Below, piece by piece: positions 7,169 to 10,536 of a DNA stretch of 10,536 nt. Where the stretch lies: assembly GCA_020722245.1 (NCBI GenBank), contig DYLE01000068.1:1-10536 (forward strand). The letters are read 5' to 3'. The translations under genes and the position numbers were made by a program. Position 1 is the stretch's first letter. Each line of letters starts with the position of its first letter. Under the pieces are notes generated by a model, which was not told the origin of the DNA, made no database searches, and was given only the letters and a program-made list of their open reading frames with translations. The stretch comes from Desulfonema limicola (lineage in GTDB: Bacteria > Desulfobacterota > Desulfobacteria > Desulfobacterales > Desulfosalsimonadaceae).

Positions 7169-8308
7169 TTACGGGTTTGCGGCGTCGACCTTATCCACAA
7201 CTTCCACGGCCGCCCCGTCCCTCAACCGGTTCTGTCCCTGAATCACCACCGGGTCGCCTTCCGCCAGGCCGGACAGGACCTCCACGAGGTTCCCCTGCTG
7301 GATGCCGATCTCGATGTTTTTTAAACAGGCATTCCCCTTGTCCACCGCATAAACATAATAACTGCCGGTGCCCGGCATCTTGTTTAGGCTCTCCCGCTGA
7401 ATCAGCAGCGCCTGCTTTTTTCCGAAATAAAGACGGACATGGGCGAACATGCCGGAACGCAATACAAACCCGTCGTTTTCAACGTGGATCTCCAGTTTAA
7501 GGGTCCTCGTTGCCGGGTCGATGGTGGGATGAATAATGGCCACGGTACCGGAAAAACTCCGGCCCGGCCAGGCATCCACCGTAAAGCTCACCTCCATCCC
7601 CTTCTGAATATGAGACAGCTCCTTTTCCGCCACCGTCAGCTCGAGCTTGAGCACCCGTTCATCATAGATCGTCAATATCCTGAGCTCCTTGTCCGTGAGG
7701 TTCCCCGGATCCACGAACCGGTCGGCCACAATGCCGGCCAGAGGGGCATAAATATTGTGATCTTTGTATAAGACTTCGATCTCCTTTAAGGCCGCCTGGG
7801 CCTCCTTGAGCCGGGCCCGGGCCACATTCAGCTCGGCCTGGGCATGGTCCAGCTTCTGTTTCGGGACCGTCTTGGTCTGGTAGAGGTTTTCAATACGGGA
7901 AAAATCCTTTTCCAGCACGTCCACCTGGGCCTGGGCCAGCTCCACCGACGCCCTCGCCCGATTGAGATGGGTCTGAATCTGGTCCTTTTCCAGGGAAACG
8001 ATCATCTGCCCCTTCTCAACCCAGTCCCCCTTTTCCACGAAAATCTCTTCGATGATCTTTCCGGGAATTTTGGCATAAACGGCCGCCGCTCGAATCGGGA
8101 GAAGGTTTCCGGTCACATCCGTAAACCAGTCCAGCTCCCCCTTGACCGCCGGGCTTATTGCCACCGGAACGGCCGCTGCGGTTTCAACCCGGCTAACCTC
8201 TTTATTCCTGGCCCGCCAGAGGTTTAAGGCAACAAGGGCCAGACATAGGAAAATGGTCAGCCCGACAAAAAAGGCCGCCTTGCTTTTTCGGGGTGTTGGG
8301 TTGCTCAT
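7169..8308 (-). CDS. RND efflux periplasmic adaptor subunit (membrane fusion protein, AcrA/HlyD-like)
   Basis: A 379-residue adaptor that bridges the RND pump and the outer membrane channel. An N-terminal hydrophobic segment (11-31) follows a basic start and has no lipobox cysteine at a plausible site, so it is probably an uncleaved anchor. The lipoyl half-motifs are at about 73-112 (VYAKIPGKIIEEIFVEKGDWVEKGQ) and 183-207 (HNIYAPLAGIVADRFVDPGN), flanking an alpha-helical hairpin rich in A, Q, E and L (about 113-182). The beta-barrel domain contains FTVDAWPGRSFSGTV and PTIDPATRTLKL (about 242-272), and the membrane-proximal domain ends near 370. The frame opens at a TTG (8311), but the adjacent ATG at 8308 has GAGGAG 8 bases upstream and is preferred. 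The pump gene follows after 11 bases. Confidence 0.93.
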   Translation of the reverse strand: MSNPTPRKSKAAFFVGLTIFLCLALVALNLWRARNKEVSRVETAAAVPVAISPAVKGELDWFTDVTGNLLPIRAAAVYAKIPGKIIEEIFVEKGDWVEKGQMIVSLEKDQIQTHLNRARASVELAQAQVDVLEKDFSRIENLYQTKTVPKQKLDHAQAELNVARARLKEAQAALKEIEVLYKDHNIYAPLAGIVADRFVDPGNLTDKELRILTIYDERVLKLELTVAEKELSHIQKGMEVSFTVDAWPGRSFSGTVAIIHPTIDPATRTLKLEIHVENDGFVLRSGMFAHVRLYFGKKQALLIQRESLNKMPGTGSYYVYAVDKGNACLKNIEIGIQQGNLVEVLSGLAEGDPVVIQGQNRLRDGAAVEVVDKVDAANP

Positions 8309-8316
8309 CAACTCAT

Positions 8317-8322
8317 CTCCTC
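8317..8322 (-). promoter_or_regulatory. Ribosome binding site of the adaptor gene
   Basis: GAGGAG on the minus strand is 8 bases before ATG 8308 and 5 before the TTG at 8311. It lies in the 19-base gap after the tolC-type gene and favours the ATG start. Confidence 0.65.
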
Positions 8323-8327
8323 ATGGG

Positions 8328-9707
8328 TTAGCGTGTTTCCAGCTCATGATCTTTAACGCCGACGGCCCTTTCCAGGTCGGCCCGGGCGATCATGTATCCG
8401 TAAAGGGCGCTGTAGTAGTTCATTTCCGCCTGGGTCAGAAATGCTCGGGCGTCCAGCACCTCGGTGGAGGTGGTGACCTGCTGCTGGTACTGAAGGTTGG
8501 TGATCCGGAAGTTCTCCTCGGCCTGGTCGAGCGCCTCCTGGGCGGTGCCGATGTTTTTATCCGCCACCAGAAGCTGCTCAAAGGCGTTTTTCACCTCCAG
8601 CCGGATGCTGTCCCGAATCCCCTCGACCTTTGCGTCAAGGGCTTTCTTATCATATCTGGCCTTGTTCACTTCGGCCCTTGTCTTTCCCCATTCAAAAAAC
8701 GGCCACACCGCCTGGGCGCCGATGATGGTGTTGTAGGCGTTTCCGAATTCATTGTTCGTCGCGCGAGGGTTATCGCCGAGCTGCTCGTACCGGCCGGTGA
8801 GGTACAGCTTGGGATAAAAATTGCTTTGGGCCATAAGGATACCCAGATCGGCCTGGATAAGCGCGGCGTCCAGGTGTTTTAATTCCGGCCGGTGCGACAT
8901 GGCATAGGTGACAAGATCGGACAGCTCAAGGCCGGCGGACCTTTTTAAATCCACCTTCATGACCCTTGTCTTTTCGGTGATGTCCCGCCGCAGGATGGTG
9001 TTTAACGCCGCCACCGCCACATCCAGGCGGCTTCCCGCATCCACCTGTTTCTGTCGGGCATTGGCCAGGGCTACCTGGGATTTCAAAAGGTCGTTTTTGG
9101 GAATGAGTTCCTGATCATAAAACCGCCTAGCATCCTCCACATGCGCCTCAAGCTGCCGGACCGTTTCATCGGCCACCTCCACGTAGCTTTCGGCAAGCAG
9201 GATATTGAAATAGCTGACCTTGGTGTTTCGCGTGACATCCATCACCGCCTGTTCTTTTTCAATCTGTGCGATGCGAACGCCCAGTTCGGAGATCCTGCGC
9301 CGGGTGGTCAGCGCAAACCCGGTAAACAGCGGCTGGGTCGCGCTCACATTCCATGAAAACCGGTCATCTCCCCAGAGCGGAAATTCCGTGGCGCCGACCC
9401 CGGGCACATCATACCGGACATACGGCTCCTCCTTGATATAGGAATAGCTGTACTCGGCGGACAGCTTCGGCAGAAGATCGGCGGTGGCGCTTTTCCGGTC
9501 CTCGATGGCCGCCCGCTGTTTCTCAATCGCCTCCTCTATCAGCGCGTTGTTCCGAATGGCTTCCGATACCGCATCTTCCAGGGAAAGGAACGCTTCCTGA
9601 GCGCCGGACCCACCTGAGGCCGAAAGCAGAAGGAAAACCAAAACCGCGGCCCCCAGGCGGCCGGCGCGCCTGAGCCCCTCCTTGCTGTTTGTCTTATTCA
9701 CGATCAT
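8328..9707 (-). CDS. TolC family outer membrane efflux protein
   Basis: A 459-residue protein of the TolC/OprM type, forming a trimeric outer membrane barrel with a long periplasmic helical tunnel that takes substrates from the RND pump. A signal peptide is visible: basic N-region to R17, hydrophobic stretch LGAAVLVFLLLSASG, and likely cleavage after SGA (about residue 36). The mature start FLSLEDAVSEAIRNNALIEEA is the typical first repeat, and the second half-repeat begins near LELSDLVTYAMSHRPELKHLDAALIQADLGI. Long amphipathic helices with Q, A, E and R dominate between. I see no lipobox, so it is TolC-like rather than an NodT-type lipoprotein. The ATG follows a GAAGGGGG run very closely. 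The gene lies between the regulator remnant and the adaptor gene, 19 bases upstream of the latter. Confidence 0.93.
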   Translation of the reverse strand: MIVNKTNSKEGLRRAGRLGAAVLVFLLLSASGGSGAQEAFLSLEDAVSEAIRNNALIEEAIEKQRAAIEDRKSATADLLPKLSAEYSYSYIKEEPYVRYDVPGVGATEFPLWGDDRFSWNVSATQPLFTGFALTTRRRISELGVRIAQIEKEQAVMDVTRNTKVSYFNILLAESYVEVADETVRQLEAHVEDARRFYDQELIPKNDLLKSQVALANARQKQVDAGSRLDVAVAALNTILRRDITEKTRVMKVDLKRSAGLELSDLVTYAMSHRPELKHLDAALIQADLGILMAQSNFYPKLYLTGRYEQLGDNPRATNNEFGNAYNTIIGAQAVWPFFEWGKTRAEVNKARYDKKALDAKVEGIRDSIRLEVKNAFEQLLVADKNIGTAQEALDQAEENFRITNLQYQQQVTTSTEVLDARAFLTQAEMNYYSALYGYMIARADLERAVGVKDHELETR

Positions 9708-9732
9708 CCCCCTTCGATAACATCACGCCTTT

Positions 9733-9769
9733 AAAAAAAACCCGCTCGATGATGGAGCTATTTTTTTTT
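9733..9769. terminator. A-tract/T-tract hairpin between regulator and tolC, possible weak bidirectional terminator or attenuator
   Basis: On the plus strand A8, CCC, GCTC, a 7-base loop, GAGC, TA and T9 follow one another. The GC arm is only 4 bases, but the A and T runs can pair to extend it, and either strand ends in a U-rich run. It could reduce read-through from the regulator into tolC. The same bases can be read as the last codons of an intact tetR, so the hairpin may be incidental. Confidence 0.3.
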
Positions 9770-9788
9770 AAGTGGATGCTTGTCCGGA

Positions 9789-10223
9789 TCATATAGACAG
9801 CTGAAAAAAAAAGGCATAAAGCATGCTGTTTAAAACCAGGGCCATGGAATACGGATCAATCCCGTGGCAGACCCCTTTTCTGATCCCTTCCGAGAACACG
9901 ATTTTCAACCGGTTCAAAATGTCATCATGGTAGGCCTGAAGCTCCTGGGTCAGGGCGGCCCGAAGGTTGAAGCTTACGCCGAAGGTTTCGGCGAAATAAA
10001 GGCGGATCGCCCGGGCGTTGGCCATGAACAGCTCTCCAAAGAACCGAATATAATTTTTAATCTTTTGGCGGCATTCCTCTTTTGCATCAAGCACTTCTGA
10101 AAGGGCGGAGTGAAATTGCTCGGCCGTATCGACCAGCAGGGCATGATACAGGTCCTCCTTGTTTTTAAAAAACCTGTAGAGGGCGCCGATGGTGAATTCG
10201 GCCCGGTGGGCGATCTGGTTCAT
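9789..10223 (-). CDS. TetR/AcrR family transcriptional regulator, remaining open frame
   Basis: The 144-residue open frame starts at an internal ATG inside the DNA-binding domain. It keeps helices 2 and 3 and the following signature: MNQIAHRAEFTIGALYRFFKNKEDLYHAL (matching the family pattern of IA..A..t.GalY.hF.nKedL). The ligand-binding domain follows, with YIRFFGELFMANARAIRLYFAETFGVSFNLRAAL and IDPYSMALVLNSMLYAFFF. It lacks helix 1 and the final C-terminal helix, so as it stands it is unlikely to bind DNA normally. TetR proteins beside RND operons usually repress them and are released by a pump substrate, and the position here, first in the operon, fits that. See the overlapping pseudogene entry for the missing ends. 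Confidence 0.75.
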   Translation of the reverse strand: MNQIAHRAEFTIGALYRFFKNKEDLYHALLVDTAEQFHSALSEVLDAKEECRQKIKNYIRFFGELFMANARAIRLYFAETFGVSFNLRAALTQELQAYHDDILNRLKIVFSEGIRKGVCHGIDPYSMALVLNSMLYAFFFQLSI

Positions 10224-10359
10224 GGAAACGTAGGCGTATCCCTTTTCGGAAAAAAGCTCACGGGCGGCGGTGTCTTAGCCGGTCCTTTTCCCGGCGCGAG
10301 AGCTTTTTCTCTTCCTCCATCATAAAGCGCCTTAAAAAAAATTCAAAGCGGGATTTGCC

Positions 10360-10381
10360 CATCGCCGATATTCAGGCGATG
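10360..10381 (-). repeat. Inverted repeat in the regulator leader
   Basis: CATCGCC and GGCGATG are perfect 7-base arms around an 8-base loop. It lies between the promoter and the preferred regulator start, about 24 bases after the predicted transcription start. The alternative ATG at 10362 lies inside one arm. It could be an RNA hairpin or a second operator; nothing in the sequence decides between these. Confidence 0.35.
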
Positions 10382-10401
10382 CCTGGCCGGACAGCATAAA
10401 A

Positions 10402-10411
10402 GTGACGTCAC
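10402..10411. promoter_or_regulatory. Palindromic operator candidate for the TetR-type regulator
   Basis: GTGACGTCAC is a perfect 10-base palindrome directly against the -10 hexamer and covering the expected transcription start. It extends imperfectly to 16 bases (10399-10414) with one mismatched pair. A repressor bound here would block open-complex formation, as expected for autoregulation of a TetR-pump operon. Binding by this regulator is inference. Confidence 0.5.
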
Positions 10412-10438
10412 ATTATATAAACTGATGCATCCTGTCAA
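10412..10438 (-). promoter_or_regulatory. Sigma-70 promoter of the efflux operon
   Basis: On the minus strand TTGACA (10433-10438) and TATAAT (10412-10417) both match consensus exactly, with a 15-base spacer that is two shorter than ideal. Transcription would start near 10405, about 80 bases before the preferred regulator start. This is the only strong promoter seen upstream of the operon. Confidence 0.65.
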
Positions 10439-10452
10439 TAAAATAACCTCGT

Positions 10453-10462
10453 TCAAATTTGA
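10453..10462. promoter_or_regulatory. Second palindrome upstream of the efflux promoter
   Basis: TCAAATTTGA is a perfect 10-base palindrome 14 bases upstream of the -35 hexamer. It could be a binding site for an activator or a second regulator dimer, but a short AT-rich palindrome can arise by chance. I see no gene between here and the right edge. Confidence 0.2.
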
Positions 10463-10536
10463 CCGCCCCGGGAGGGCAAAAAGGCAGGCATTCATAACCG
10501 GCAACCTGTTTGATTTTTTACATGAACATTCGCATA

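Larger units (their letters stand above)
9694..10323 (-). pseudogene. tetR-type regulator locus, apparently disrupted by three frame breaks
   Basis: Conserved TetR sequence continues beyond both ends of the longest open frame. From ATG 10323 (AAGG site 6 bases upstream; ATG 10362 is an in-frame alternative) one frame gives MMEEEKKLSRREKDRLRHRR and then stops. A different frame then gives DTAARELFSEKGYAYVSM, which is helix 1 of the TetR DNA-binding domain running into the open frame. At the other end, dropping one base from the T9 run (9804-9812) yields FFFSCLYDPDKHPLKK. Dropping one from the A9 run (9761-9769) continues with IIERVFFKGV, ending at a TAA at 9694-9696. Both tails resemble the normal TetR C-terminus. 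Repaired, the protein would be about 215 residues, a usual TetR length, overlapping tolC by 14 bases. Real decay, phase variation or sequencing error are all possible. Confidence 0.65.

Noticed and set aside
8142..8882. 246-residue plus-strand open frame opposite the adaptor and tolC genes
   Set aside because: It crosses the boundary of two real minus-strand genes and has a low-complexity hydrophobic and glycine-rich translation typical of a shadow.
4050..9707. Heavy-metal (Cus-type) efflux system
   Set aside because: The pump lacks visible CusA-type methionine clusters and the adaptor has no metal-binding signature; a general HAE1-like exporter is more likely.

Overview
This window looks like part of the chromosome of a strictly anaerobic deltaproteobacterium, most likely a Desulfobacterales-type sulfate reducer. 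That is an inference from the gene families, not from a marker gene: a radical-type 2-hydroxyacyl-CoA dehydratase set with its oxygen-sensitive activator, next to a complete Gram-negative RND efflux system. All genes I can support lie on the minus strand, so transcription runs from the right edge of the window to the left. I see no tRNA, rRNA, CRISPR array, insertion sequence or integrase.

Right part (about 10440 down to 3760) is a tripartite efflux operon. It begins with a near-consensus sigma-70 promoter (10412-10438) directly abutted by a perfect 10-base palindrome that is a good TetR operator candidate. The order is then tetR-like regulator, TolC-type outer membrane channel, periplasmic adaptor, RND inner membrane pump, and a 97-residue PII-like protein of the kind found beside RND pumps (PG0541 family). 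Genes from tolC onward are separated by 11-19 bases or overlap by ATGA, so they should be co-transcribed. The regulator appears broken: conserved TetR sequence continues in other frames both before and after the longest open frame. One break is in the first DNA-binding-domain helix, and two more sit in 9-base homopolymers near the C-terminus. If real, the pump may have lost its local repressor. If the breaks are sequencing or assembly errors, a normal regulator of about 215 residues is restored that overlaps the tolC start by 14 bases.

Middle (3557-3759) is an AT-rich gap with a probable promoter for the left operon and a leader of about 145 bases.

Left part (3556 down to 155) is a three-gene operon: an ATPase activator carrying the two cysteines expected to bridge a [4Fe-4S] cluster, followed by two different dehydratase-family subunits. 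By family knowledge the activator uses ATP to inject one low-potential electron into the two-subunit component, which then performs a ketyl-radical reaction on an acyl-CoA. No CoA-transferase, ligase, ferredoxin or beta-oxidation gene lies in the window, so the substrate cannot be read from context. The set could be a 2-hydroxyacyl-CoA dehydratase, an aromatic-CoA reductase relative, or an uncharacterised branch. The first 154 bases hold no gene that I can support.
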